A stretch of DNA of 64,000 nucleotides from Asterias amurensis. Its lineage: Eukaryota > Echinodermata > Asteroidea > Forcipulatida > Asteriidae. Location: NCBI RefSeq assembly GCF_032118995.1, contig NC_092651.1:6674785-6738784 (forward strand). Reading direction: 5' to 3'. This document shows positions 1 through 11,285 of the stretch, one piece after another; the first letter of the stretch is position 1, and each line of letters starts with the position of its first letter. Position numbers and translations under genes: made by a program. Under the pieces are notes generated by a model. That model worked only from the letters and a program-made list of their open reading frames with translations. It was not told the origin of the DNA and ran no database searches.

Positions 1-1
1 C

Positions 2-184
2 ACCAAGCAGCGATACATGGACGTACTCGAGTCACAGAAAGCGGGAGAAGGTGTTAACCGAGGATTTAGGATGAGAGGAGCCGGGATGTACACCTACGAG
101 CAAACCAAAACTGCCTTTACTTACATGTATCCCAAACGGAAAGTAGCATCAGACGGTGTGACGACTACCTATCTGGACTTGTAA
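2..184 (+). CDS. 3'-terminal coding exon of an unidentified gene (partial)
   Basis: An open frame runs from the left edge to a TAA at 182-184 and gives 60 residues ending VTTTYLDL. The peptide is hydrophilic, rich in Thr, Tyr, Lys and Arg, with GAGMYTYEQTKTAF and TYMYPKRK segments. Codon use and composition look protein-like, and the frame is open through the edge, so this is probably the last coding exon of a plus-strand gene that starts outside the window. I do not recognise the family. Short Tyr/Lys-rich tails of this kind occur in small ciliary microtubule-associated proteins, but that is only a guess. An AATAAA at 1144-1149 is the nearest clear polyadenylation signal I noticed, which would imply a long 3' UTR. 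Confidence 0.55.
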   Translation, partial: TKQRYMDVLESQKAGEGVNRGFRMRGAGMYTYEQTKTAFTYMYPKRKVASDGVTTTYLDL

Positions 185-3100
185 ATACTTTAGAGACGGC
201 AGATTACCGCCACGGATTGTAATTAATAATGATAATAATAAGACATTTGTAAAGCGCCTAATGCGAAAAGCCTCTAAGCGTGTGAGAAAAGAGAGAGAAA
301 GATACAATTAAAAATAAGCAGATTAAACAAATACCAGCATTAAACATATGAGTTTTCAACAGAGAACTTGCCTGGTGAATATGCACAGAGAGACTGTTCC
401 AAAGAAAATTTGTGGATATAGAATGTTAAATAATGAGTTTCGTTTACGATGGCAAGATACACAATTTGCGATAGTCCTTTACCCGACGCAGTATTCTTCT
501 CTCTTTTTGAAAAACAAATTTAACTTTTCATTTTATTATTGTATTTTTCCTTCAGCGATGAGTTACGCGTCATTTGAATTCAAGTTAATGAATAAGAAAA
601 GAAAGAAAAAAGAGTAAATAACAGAGATGACAATCATGAATCATTTACTTAATATTCTCAAATTTTCAACACAGCAGTTTTTTCCCTAATAGCATTTCAA
701 TCAACAAATTTGCTCGAATGTTCTAACCTTAAAACAAGTTAAAGCATTGTATATTATAGCAAAAAAGGTTAATATATAGTGGTCGATAATTTTCAATATT
801 GTTGTATTCAATTCTTTTTTTTTTTGCTTTGTCTGCATTTACTTGCGGTGTTTCCAATATATGGTTTAAAAATACAATTTTTACTGATACTGCAAAATCA
901 AAAGTGTGTAATCAAAGGCATCAATCGACTTGAAATGTTTACATGCCGGTTTCTTAGGAAAAAACATTAACTTTTTGGTATTAACTGTTATACAATTATT
1001 GCACTTAACAAATGCTCCATTTTTACAGTAAACTTCTAAAAGTAATCAGCCGATGTTTGAAACGCTTTGTTAAATATTACCTAGACATATACCTAGATAT
1101 TTTACTAATAAGCATGCAGCTGTATGATTTCTTGGTGACGACAAATAAAATACTTGAAACCGTATAATTGCCCGTTGTTCACTCAAGGAATGTTCTTTTT
1201 ATTGTTGTATGTGTTTTACTATGCATTTAAAACATAAATTATGAAAACCATAGGGTAGGGGCTTAAGTTGCTCTATGTCCTTTTTGTTAACAGGCCTCTT
1301 TTAAACTAAGAGTTTGAAATGAATTGCTTGTTTTATAAACGGAGAAAGACTTTGGCCTACAGAACGAATTCAAACGTGGTCACCATACCCCAATGGTCAG
1401 CAACACAAGTATGAGATAACAGGTTGGACTTGTTTGGGTTTGTCGGCTAATCGGCTATTATGGCGTCATCTATTGACTATCACGATAGCTCGGTAATTAT
1501 CTCTGATAATTGTTCATGCTTTGTATTGATGTGTTGGTAAAAATTGGCGATTTGTTTTTAATTATGCGTGCTCAATGTTGAAACTTCACAACACACACGG
1601 ATAAGTTTAAATCTTCCTTTTAGGACCGTGAAAAAAAAAAAAAAAAAAAAAAAACGGGGGATACTGTCAATGTTTGGAATCGGACAAACGAAGATGTTTA
1701 AACGTTACCTTGTAAAAAAAAAAAAAAGAGCAACAACCATACGTTTTCGTTCAACTGTCCTAAACACGTTGTATTTAAGTTGACATTTCAAGTTTTGGAA
1801 GTAACGTTTCTCAAGTTTCTGAAGATAAACAGGAATATATCGCTTGACGTCAGCCCGTCAGTGTTCGACGACGGTACACAACCCGCGGAACAAGAACTAA
1901 CACGTTTGGATTGTATGGACCGCTGTGACGTCATCTGTTGACATCTACCGTGAAAGCAAAGTTCTGTGACCGGAGGTCCTCGCGGGTTCAATGTAACTAT
2001 GCACCCTGGTCTTTGTGAGCGAAGAGAAGGGAACAATATGGCAAGGGTTACGGATGAATTGTTAAAATTCTTGATCAATTTTCTCGTACAACTCCCGACA
2101 TGATCAGAAATAGTACCTGCTTTGCTTGTGTGAACCCCGTCATGTCTATACACAAATAACGACGCGTGTATCTATACGAGGATGTTTGATTATACCCTGT
2201 ATGGCTCAAAACTTAAATTAATATCCGTATGAAAACTAATTGAATTGGTGTTGAGATGGATACACACACTTTGTCGTTTTACCGGTGGAAGCTTAATGGG
2301 ATTGTTTGTTTGGTTGTTTGTTTGTTTGTTTGTTTGTCTACGAGTGTAGATTGTATTAAGCAAATGAGAATAGAAAATTATCTGTTCGTATTGCAATCTG
2401 TTTAATTAACCAAAACATGATTATGCAAAACAAACTACCTGAGCATTCGATTCTTCCTCGAAGGCTACCTCGGTTGCACCAACACTTTGGGGCTCGTATT
2501 GTTTAAAATTAGTGTAGATCACTCGTGTTGTCATTAATTAAAGTTTCAAATTGTTTGATGTTACTACTATTGCGTCGGTTTGTGGATGCAAATTAAGATT
2601 GCTACAGCACCTTTTATTCGTGTGTTATTATAATTATTAGATAGGCCCAAGTATATTACAGTATTATTTATTTGACATTTTCCAACACAATATTAAACTA
2701 TATTGAATATGTTACTATTAGACCTACTCTATTAATATATGTATACTGTATTTAAACCTAAAATAAGAGGGTGTACATTTAAAACTAAAATGATAGTTTG
2801 TAGGGGTATTCTCGTAGAACATTTTTAGAAACCCAGGATGGAATCAACACGGGGCAATTTGATTATCTTAGTCCGGTCGCTACCTACGTATAATTGGGCC
2901 TTCCGCTCGGGTCTTTGTTGGTCGGTCCGACAACTGAGGGCAAGTTCGAACACGATGAAAACGTAGCAGACGACAACAGACGTACTGGACTCGTACACTC
3001 TTGGTCGAGGGGTGTTATTTACGCTAGTTCTTTGGGTCGAAAAATATAAGATTCATACACGATCTTATAAAATAAAAAAAAGATTTAAAAAAAATTCTTA

Positions 3101-3490
3101 AAACTCAACAATGTATCGTCTTACTGTGATGTCTTACCCTTTGACCTCCCCGCTTGCTGCCTGTGCTGGTAAAAAGAAGAAAGAAAAAAAAAGGGGGGGG
3201 GGTCTTCATCACACCCCTTTACACAGGCATCCTACATACAACGACCCACCCGAGCCATGATCCACCTCTCAAAAACGGGGTCATAATATACGCCTCTCAT
3301 ACTACTGGCGCTTCTCTCGAATGATTAAATAATTTATACAGGTTAAGAAAATGTTACATAATAAATAAATGCAATAAAAATAATAGTGGGTACCTAATGT
3401 AAGAACTTACCCAGTTATTGTGCTGCCACCTAGCGTCCAAAAGTCTCCATCATTGTTTACTCCCTGATTGTAAAACGAACACGTCATTGT
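185..3490. other. intergenic, no gene seen
   Basis: This AT-rich stretch has no ORF that looks coding. It holds a 24-base A run at 1631-1654, a shorter A run near 1718, a (TTTG)n tract at 2302-2337 and a G run near 3193. The small ORFs in it have random-looking composition. A promoter or 5' non-coding exon for the downstream TRIM gene may be here, but I cannot point to it. Confidence 0.5.
2302..2337. repeat. (TTTG)n simple repeat
   Basis: A tetranucleotide tract of TTTG units with one interruption, visible directly. Confidence 0.9.
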
Positions 3491-3503
3491 TTTATTTCAT
3501 CAG
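3491..3503 (+). promoter_or_regulatory. probable 3' splice acceptor in the 5' UTR of the TRIM gene
   Basis: A pyrimidine-rich stretch TTTATTTCATCAG ends 25 bases before the TRIM start codon. This suggests that the intronless coding region is preceded by a spliced 5' non-coding exon farther upstream. A second AG at 3509-3510 could also be used. Confidence 0.4.
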
Positions 3504-3528
3504 GTAACAGGAGCCCATTCTCATCAAG

Positions 3529-5466
3529 ATGGCCGAAGCTGCTTTACAAACTGAGACCACTTGCAAGATTAGACATGTACACATCGAATGCCCAATCTGC
3601 CTGAGTCGGTTCACCGATCCGAAAATCCTGGACTGTCTTCACAGCTTCTGCTTAAAATGTCTTCAGAAACTAATAGACAAACAGGATCCGAAGACGGATT
3701 TTATTATTTGCCCAATGTGTAAAAAGGAAACATCAATCCCAGATGGGGGATTGTCAGATCTTCTTAGCTGCTTTTTCTTGAGCTCGCTTATCGATGACGT
3801 CATTAATCTTGAAGGTCAGAAGGAGGACATTAATCCTGTCTCTACTTGCGAAGGTTGCGACGAAGGTATTGAAGCCGTCTCACGGTGTGTTGACTGTGAT
3901 GCGAATTATTGCAAGACATGTCTGGAAAACCATGCGAAGCTTAAAGTCATCAGACATCATGAAATCGTTAATGCGGTCGGCTCATCAAATGAGCGACCCA
4001 AAGACAAAGACAAAACTGAAACACAAAAGTGCCGGAAACACACTGACCAGGAACTGTGCTTCTATTGCGACACGTGTGAATTACTTGTGTGTCTCAAATG
4101 TGCGGTGTTCGATCACCGAGCGTCCAACCACAATCTCTCTGAAATCAATGATTCCATTCGATCTTATCGTCGGGCTGTTGATGAAGCCTTGCAGAAGTTT
4201 GATGAGTGTCGCAAGCAATTCAAAAAAGTGGACGACTCTATCAAACACTCACAGCAGAGTTTACAGCTCATGGTCGACCGGGCTCTTCGAGATATTGTGG
4301 CTAAGGAGGAAGAGGAAATCACTAAGATAAGAAACGCATCTCACCTCCTTCAAGAAACAGTCACCCGAATCGGTCAAGAAAGAGGTGAGGGATTTGAGAG
4401 CATACAGAGCAGCAATCACGATAAGATGAGCCGTGCAGAGCAGATCGTAGCTTCAGTCAATGACTTAATGCAACATGCTGATAACTTTGAGCTGCTGGAC
4501 CTCAAGCCAAAAGTTATGCACAACTTAGACTTCCACAAAGAGCTTCAGTTTCAAACAGTGCAGCATAGCAAGTCATTCATCGGGTTCAAAGGTCATGGTA
4601 TCGTCACTGATGCAGATCTCGGTGAAATACTAGAGAAAGAGAAGTGGGAGGTTAAGACAGAGTTTGGTAAATATGGGGAAGGTGATGGGGAGTTCAAGTC
4701 TGCCGTGGACGTTGCTTGTTTTAGCAATGGTGACATTGTCGTTACTGATTCAACACGGTGTCTATTATCCACATTTACATCAAAGGGTACTTACAAATCT
4801 ACAGGTGTTCAAAGTGGAACAGGCAGGGACGGTAAACTTAAACAACCTTTTAATGTCGCCGTGACCTCTGATGACCTGCTTCTGGTTACAGATGGACAGG
4901 ATGTAAAGGTTTATGATAGAGAACTGAGATACATTCGTCAGTTCAGACCCTCACAGAATCAAGTCGAGGGGCAGTCAGAGAGTCTACTTCGTGGTATTGC
5001 TGTGGACAACAAAGATCGTATTGCAGTGGCTGACAGTAAGAGTAAGGTCATATCTCTCCATAATATGGATGGATCCATCAATTCCACAATACATCATGAC
5101 GATATTAGTAGCTTCTGCTTTCTATCTGTAAGTAGCAAGGAGCGTCTGATTTTTACAAACTACCAGAAGATGAAACTAGTTTGTGTGGATTTCATGGGAA
5201 ACGAGGTGTTCAATATCAGCACCTCCATTTCCGGCAAACCTTTAAGACCGTTTGGTGTTTGCTGCGACGATGCTGGAGACATCTATGTGTCTGTTTATTG
5301 CGGTGGCTTAGTGGGAACCAATGAGATACATCATTACGATGCATCAGGTGAGCACATCGGCTGTGTAGCTCGTGGCTTACAGGATCCGTTAGGCATAACG
5401 TTAACTCCTACCAATTACCTCATCGTGGCTGATACGCACTCGGTCAAGGTCTTGCATCGTTTGTAA
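3529..5466 (+). CDS. TRIM-NHL type RING E3 ubiquitin ligase, intronless coding region
   Basis: The protein has 645 residues. A C3HC4 RING is visible at residues 21-64 (Cys21, Cys24, Cys36, His38, Cys41, Cys44, Cys61, Cys64). It is followed by a B-box1 at about 107-150, a B-box2 at about 168-205 (CRKH...CFYCDTC...CLKC...DH), a long charged coiled coil at about 205-330, and a C-terminal region from about 360 with NHL-like propeller repeats (GEGDGEFKSAVDVACFSNGD, GIAVDNKDRIAVADS, PFGVCCDDAGDIYVS, PLGITLTPTNYLIVADT). This is the TRIM2/3/32/56/71-like layout, in which the RING transfers ubiquitin from an E2 and the propeller binds a partner. I see no filamin domain between coiled coil and propeller, unlike TRIM2, TRIM3 and TRIM71. 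The ATG has a good context (AAGATGG) and no stop interrupts the frame. Single-exon TRIM genes are common in invertebrate deuterostomes, so orthology to one vertebrate TRIM should not be assumed. Confidence 0.93.
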   Translation: MAEAALQTETTCKIRHVHIECPICLSRFTDPKILDCLHSFCLKCLQKLIDKQDPKTDFIICPMCKKETSIPDGGLSDLLSCFFLSSLIDDVINLEGQKEDINPVSTCEGCDEGIEAVSRCVDCDANYCKTCLENHAKLKVIRHHEIVNAVGSSNERPKDKDKTETQKCRKHTDQELCFYCDTCELLVCLKCAVFDHRASNHNLSEINDSIRSYRRAVDEALQKFDECRKQFKKVDDSIKHSQQSLQLMVDRALRDIVAKEEEEITKIRNASHLLQETVTRIGQERGEGFESIQSSNHDKMSRAEQIVASVNDLMQHADNFELLDLKPKVMHNLDFHKELQFQTVQHSKSFIGFKGHGIVTDADLGEILEKEKWEVKTEFGKYGEGDGEFKSAVDVACFSNGDIVVTDSTRCLLSTFTSKGTYKSTGVQSGTGRDGKLKQPFNVAVTSDDLLLVTDGQDVKVYDRELRYIRQFRPSQNQVEGQSESLLRGIAVDNKDRIAVADSKSKVISLHNMDGSINSTIHHDDISSFCFLSVSSKERLIFTNYQKMKLVCVDFMGNEVFNISTSISGKPLRPFGVCCDDAGDIYVSVYCGGLVGTNEIHHYDASGEHIGCVARGLQDPLGITLTPTNYLIVADTHSVKVLHRL

Positions 5467-5830
5467 ACAGTCGATGGCGTCATGGTCGAAAATGATACAA
5501 TAATGTGGATGACAGTTGGAGAAAAAAAAACATCCAACAAGAACCAAGGCACTCTCATCAAGAATATGAATAATCTGTCATTCCAGCAAATCCACAGTCA
5601 ACTATTATTCTAAACGTATAGTTAATTAATGAAAAAATTGTTCGACTTTCGCTTTACTTTGAGTCACTTATGATTTAATCTCCTCTAGGCTGGTTTACCA
5701 ACGTAAAAGGTGGTATGATGTAAAATCATAACACTTTTTATGAGGTACATCACAGCCAGAGACCGGTCAGAGGAAACTCTAAGCTTCATGTTCAATTATA
5801 TCCAGCTAGGAAAAAATAACAAATGTGGTT
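5467..5830. other. 3' flank of the TRIM gene
   Basis: AT-rich sequence between the TRIM stop codon and the foldback element. I see no clear AATAAA hexamer, so the 3' UTR end is undetermined. Confidence 0.4.
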
Positions 5831-8800
5831 TTAAGAGTCAGTTCAGGTAAATAATTGACATAGTTGCTCACGGTCAAAAAATGATTTTTTTTTTATACTT
5901 TGTGGTTGGAAGGGCCTTGGGGTGCAAGTAAACAAAATTGCATTTTCAATTCCATATATAGCCCGTTGCCATGGTTACGGCTCATTTTTTTGGGGGGGCC
6001 ATTTTAGGCCGATTTTGGGGTCTGAAAAACTGGATTTTAGCTCATATTTACAACTCCACCCCACCAAAATGCAAAATTATTTCAAAAAACCTTTTATATC
6101 ACTACAAAGTATCATCCTTGGCCTTCCTTGAGACAAAAAAAATATTGCTTTAAATATCACCCTTGTGCTATTTTTGCATCATGCATTACAGTATGTTTTT
6201 AGAACTTGCAAAATCGATATTTTTACCCTATTTTTGGACCCCAAAATGTCAACTTGCCAGGGGTCTCAGAAAATTCTCCTTTCGGCTGTGATTAGGGCAA
6301 ACATTGGTCTTTCCATATCTGGTGTCAAAAACTTGGGCAATTGTATCATGTTGTGACAGTACTGCCTCAAAACTAGACTTTTTTCCCAAAAACGTGAAAA
6401 ATGCCTTTTTAAGGGTCTTTTCACATAGTATCGATAAACGTGTCCACGGTAAAAAATAAGGAACATTTTTGTTATACTTTGTGGATGGTAGGGACCTGGG
6501 GTCCAAATAAACAGCGTTTACATTTCAAATAATAATATAACACGTTGCCATGGTAACAGTTTATTTGTTTTTAGGCCACTTTAGGCCGATTTGGGGGTCT
6601 GAAAAACTGTGTTTTAGTTAATATTTACAACTCCACCCACCCCACCAAAAAACAAGCATATTTATGAAACCTTTTCCATCACTATAAATTATCATCCTTG
6701 GCTTTACTTGAGACAAAAAACTATTGCTATAAATTTCACCCTTGTGGTGTTTTAAGATCGTGCATTATAGTATGTTTTTAGAACTTGCAAAATCAACAGT
6801 TTTACCATATTTTTTGCACTCAAAATTTCGTTTTTGCAGGGGTCTCAGAATATTTTCCTTTCGGTTTTGATCAGAGCCAAAACTTGTATTTTTATTTCTT
6901 TTAAGAAAAACCCGGGCAATTGCATCCTGATGCAACAGAACTGTTTCAAAAATAAACCCTTTTCCCCGAAAACATAGAGAAATGCATTTTGAAATATTTG
7001 CTTCATTTTGAATTTATAACATTAAGAAGTTAGTAATAATTCCATCAATCTGGCAGCTTTTCATAAGCACTCTGTAGGCTTAGTGCATTACCAAACATTG
7101 ATCAGGACTTTCTAATGACCTAAATCTTAGAATTTGCCCCGGCCCCACCCCGGCCCCGGCCCAATCATATTTATTGACATTGCATAAAGAAATAAAAAAG
7201 TTTTGTGAACAGCGCCTCTTTTTTGAAAGTCACATTTTTTAATTTCCCTTGCACATCAAGAAAGTTTGTACTGTCTTAATTTATTATTGGTCCTCAGAAT
7301 ATTTCCCCTTTGGTTGTGATTGGGCTATCATTATGGTTTGCATGTCTGCTGGGGAGAAACACTTTGGTTTATTGTATTCTATTGTGACACTTCTGCCTCA
7401 AACATGGTAATTTTTCCAAAAACAATAAAAATGCATTTTGAAGTTATCCCTTAGTTTGAATTGATAAAAAACAAAAACGAGCATGCTTGTTAAAAAAATA
7501 TGGCACTGTTTCCATGTTCTTTAAGTAACATATAAAAAGTTTATAACCATGCTTTGCCACTGAGAGTTCTTGTTTTGTCATGACTACTTTACCTAGTTGT
7601 ACAGGTATGATTCACATTGCAAGAAGAGAAGTAGTGCGATGAGCATTCTTTACTATTCTTGTCTATACATTTGTACATGGCCTTTTAACAGTCTTCTTGG
7701 TCCCCTGCCCGCTACCAAACTAAACATTTTCATCCCTATCAGAACAAAGAGGCTCTAAAAGTGAGTAAGTACTGTGTCCAAATTCAACTGCTTTGGCCTT
7801 CTGTAAGCAGTTCCCCCAACGATGGTGGGGTTCCTTTCAATTGTACTGTTGCAAACAATAAAAGAGTTCAGCAGGTAATGTTTGACAATGTTTTTGTTGA
7901 TCGTTCTCAGAGACATATATGCTAATTATGAACTAGTAAGATAGTGAATGGAAAAAATAATCAAACTAGCCCGAATAAACTTTTGTCACTGCAAATGCAT
8001 CTTACTTATTTATGTTGAGCAGGTGCAAGTATTTACAACTTCTATCCGTGTTGTTTCATTAAAGGAACACACGTTGCCTTGGATCGGTCGAGTTGGTCTT
8101 TGAAAAGTGTTTGTAAACGTTTATTACAAAATGCATATGATTAGAAAGATATTTTAAAAGTAGAATATAATGATCCAGACAAGTATCACTCAAAAACATC
8201 TTTCTAGCCATGCATTTTATAACAAGCGGTTACAAACGCATTTCAAAGACCAACTTGACCAATCCCTGGCAACGTGTTCCTTTTAAATGATCTCTTACGC
8301 TCGTCATGCAAATCGTTAGTATCATTGTTTTTAATAAGATCTTGGCAAATTTTTCCAACACTTTTAAGCAGGCTTTTTAATTTCCCGCATTTGTGTTGGA
8401 CATGATTGGATGCTCCAAACCATCTGCCTCAAGCACAGAAACTACATTGTTTATGATCTCTATCTCTATGAAAAGTTTTACATTTGGTAGCAGGCAGGGA
8501 CCAAGGTGAGTAGGCCCTGTATTAAAGACAACCAGTAAAGAATGCTCATCGCACTCTACTTGCAATGGGAATCATACCTGTACAATAGGTAAAGTAGCCA
8601 AATCAAGAACTCTCAGTTTCAAAGCATTGGTTATGGTTTGGTTGGATACCGTTATATACAAACTTTGTATTCATTACTCAAAGGGCATGGAAACAGTGCC
8701 AGATTTTTCACAAGCATGCATTGCTTTTGGAAAAATTACTATACTTAAGGCATGATCAGTCACAACAGGATACAATAAACACAGTGTTTCTACCCAGAAG

Positions 8801-10141
8801 ACATGAAAATACCAATAACAACCGAAAGGGAACACTTTCACAAAAAGAGGCGCTATTCACAAAACATTGTTTTATGCAATGTCAAGAAATATGATTGGGG
8901 CTGGGCCTGGCAAGATCTAAAATTAAGGTCATCAATCGTTCCTGATCAATGTTGGGTAATCCACTAAGCCTATAGAGTGCTTAGGAAAAGCTGCAAGATT
9001 GATAGAATTATTACTTTTGAATGTTCGAAATTCAGTATGAAGAAAAAACAAATTCAAAGTGTATTTTTCTGTTTGGGGAAAAAAGTCTATTTTTGAGACA
9101 GTACTGTTAACATCAGGATACACTTGCCCAAGTTTTTCTACTAGAAAAAAAGACAAATTTTGGACCTGATCAAAACCGAAAGGAAAATACTCTGAGACCC
9201 CTGAAAAAAATGACATTTTGAGGGCCAAAATATGGTAAAAATGTTGATTTTGCAAGTTCTAAAAACATATTCTAACGCATGTTCTAAAAATAGCAAAAGG
9301 GTGAATTTTATAGCAATATTTTCTTGTCCCAAGTAAAGCCAAGGATGATACTTTGTAGTGATGGAAAAGGTTTTATGAAATATTTTTGATTTTGGTGGGG
9401 TGGAGTTGTAAATATTAACTAAAAAACAGTTTTTTCAGACCCCCAAATCGGCCTAAAGTGGCCTAAAAACAAATAAACTGTTACCATGGCAACGTGTTAT
9501 ATTATGATTTGAAATGTAAACGCTGTTTATTTGGACCCCAGGTCCCTACCATCCACAAAGTATAACAAAAATGTTCCTTATTTTTTACCGTGGACACGTA
9601 TGTCGATATATGTGAAAAGACCCTTAAAATGGCATTTTTCACGTTTTGGGGAAAAAAGTCTAGTTTTGAGGCAGTACTGTCACAACAGGATACAATTGCC
9701 CAAGTTTTTGACACCAGATATGGAAAGACCAATGTTTGCCCTAATCACAGCCGAAAGGAGAATTTTCTGAGACCCCTGGCAAGTTGACATTTTGGGGTCC
9801 AAAAATAGGGTAAAAATGTCGATTTTGCAAGTTATAAAAACATACTGTAATGCATGATGCAAAAATAGCACAAGGGTGATATTTAAAGCAATAAATTTTG
9901 CATTTTGGTGGGGTGGAGTTGTAAATATGAGCTAAAAACCAGTTTTTCAGACCTCAAAATCGGCCTAAAATGGCAACAACAAAAAAATGAGCTGTAACCA
10001 TGGCAACGGGCTATATATGGAATTAAAAATGCAATTTTGTTTACTTGCACCCCAAGGCCCTCCCACCCACAAAGTATAAAAAAAAATTCATTTTTTGACC
10101 GTGAGCAACTATGTCAATTATTTACCTGAACTGACTCTTAA
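5831..10141. mobile_element. 4.3-kb foldback element with TTAA target duplications
   Basis: The left end reads TTAA then GAGTCAGTTCAGG; the right end is its exact reverse complement followed by TTAA (10138-10141). About 40 terminal bases match perfectly. The inverted similarity then continues, with gaps and divergence, through arms of about 1.7-1.9 kb (left to about 7735, right from about 8470). Each arm contains two diverged tandem units of about 580 bp, visible by repeated blocks such as TTGCCATGGTAACAG and CAACTCCACCCCACCAAAA. The loop contains a separate MITE (8059-8286). No transposase is encoded; short ORFs in the arms mirror each other and are not genes. The TTAA duplication points to a piggyBac- or Kolobok-type source, and the termini are not the CCC of classical piggyBac. 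Confidence 0.85.
8059..8286. mobile_element. TTAA MITE, family B copy 1 (nested in foldback loop)
   Basis: Begins TTAAAGGAACACACGTTGCC and ends with the complementary CAACGTGTTCC, with TTAA at the right edge. It belongs to an eight-copy family in this window with terminal repeat AGGAACACGTTGCCTTGGAT. No coding capacity. Confidence 0.85.
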
Positions 10142-10188
10142 GACTCCATGTTCTTGCATTTCATCAGCAACCACCTAGATAACAAAGA

Positions 10189-10980
10189 AAGTAGAGCTAT
10201 GCGTAGTGGTTAATGATTAGCAGCTCGTATGTAACATGTAAATACCGTACTATGAGAAGAATGTAGAGCTATGCGTAGTGGTTAATGATTAACAGCTCTC
10301 ATGTAACATGTAAATACCGTACTATGAGAAAAATGTAGAGCTATGCGTAGTGGTTAATGATTAGCAGCTCTCATGTAACATGTAAATACCGTACTATGAG
10401 AAGAATGTAGAGCTATGCGTAGTGGTTAATGATTAACAGCTCTCATGTAACATGTAAATACCGTACTATTAGAAGAATGTAGAGCTATGCGTAGTGGTTA
10501 ATGATTAGCAGCTCTCATGTAACATGTAAATACCGTACTATGAGAAGAATGTAGAGCTATGCGTAGTGGTTAATGATTAACAGCTCTCATGTAACATGTA
10601 AATACCGTACTATTAGAAGAATGTAGAGCTATGCGTAGTGGTTAATGATTAGCAGCTCTCATGTAACATGTAAATACCGTACTATGAGAAGAATGTAGAG
10701 CTATGCGTAGTGGTTAATGGTTAGCAGCTCTCATGTAACATGTAAATACCGTACTATGAGAAGAATGTAGAGCTATGCGTAGTGGTTAATGGTTAGCAGC
10801 TCTCATGTAACATGTAAATACCGTACTATGAGAAGAATGTAGAGCTATGCGTAGTGGTTAATGTTTAGTAGCTCTCATGTAACATGTAAATACCGTACTC
10901 TGAGAAGAATGTAGAGCTATGCGTAGTGGTTAATGATTAGCAGCTCGTATGTAACATGTTAATACCGTACTATGAGAAGG
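10189..10980. repeat. 72-bp tandem array, 11 copies
   Basis: Eleven head-to-tail 72-bp units, each with GTAGAGCTATGCGTAGTGG and CATGTAACATGTAAATACC, start at 10189, 10261, 10333 and so on to 10980 without spacers. Units are about 95% alike. Two variant sites alternate in the middle units (TTAGCAGC/TTAACAGC and TATGAG/TATTAG), giving a 144-bp higher-order period in units 3-6. The first and last units share the variant CAGCTCGTATG. The array starts 47 bp after the foldback element ends. Confidence 0.95.
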
Positions 10981-11044
10981 CAACGGCTCCGGTATAAGAA
11001 CCGTAATTTCATTTTTTTTTTTTAATTATGTAAAGTTATAAGAG

Positions 11045-11285
11045 TTGTTAAATTTACATCGGGGAATTTAACATCCCTTATATCGTCGCGGTACCCGCTG
11101 CCAAAACATAGGTTTCGAACTGCCTCTAGCTACCAGGCAACCTCGGTAGTCTAGACACTGCTCTAGAATTGCAAAGGTCGTGGGTTCGAATCCCACCCGA
11201 GAAACATGCCTGTGATATTTTTTTTAAAGTACTCGGGAAAGTACTGAGTATGCTAACACACATCGGTGTATGGGTAAAAACCAAA
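11045..11285 (+). mobile_element. tRNA-derived SINE, copy 1
   Basis: A B-box-like GGGTTCGAATCCC lies in a tRNA-like segment (about 11140-11203) preceded by a degenerate A-box region. It is followed by a tail with ACATGCCTGTGATATT and AACACACATCGGTGTATGGG. The same module occurs at 49262-49508 in this window, so it is a dispersed repeat and not a functional tRNA gene. Confidence 0.75.

Noticed and set aside
3794..4330. 178-codon ORF overlapping the TRIM gene in another frame
   Set aside because: Shadow frame of the TRIM coding region.
6249..9871. Matching ORF pairs in the 6.2-6.5 and 9.5-9.9 kb regions
   Set aside because: Mirror images of the foldback arms; AT-rich and without domains.
10189..10980. 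Possible CRISPR-like array of regular 72-bp repeats
   Set aside because: Units are contiguous with no unique spacers and the genome is eukaryotic; it is a minisatellite.
11140..11203. Possible functional tRNA gene (B-box GGGTTCGAATCCC)
   Set aside because: No complete cloverleaf, and the same module with the same tail recurs at 49262-49508; it is a SINE.
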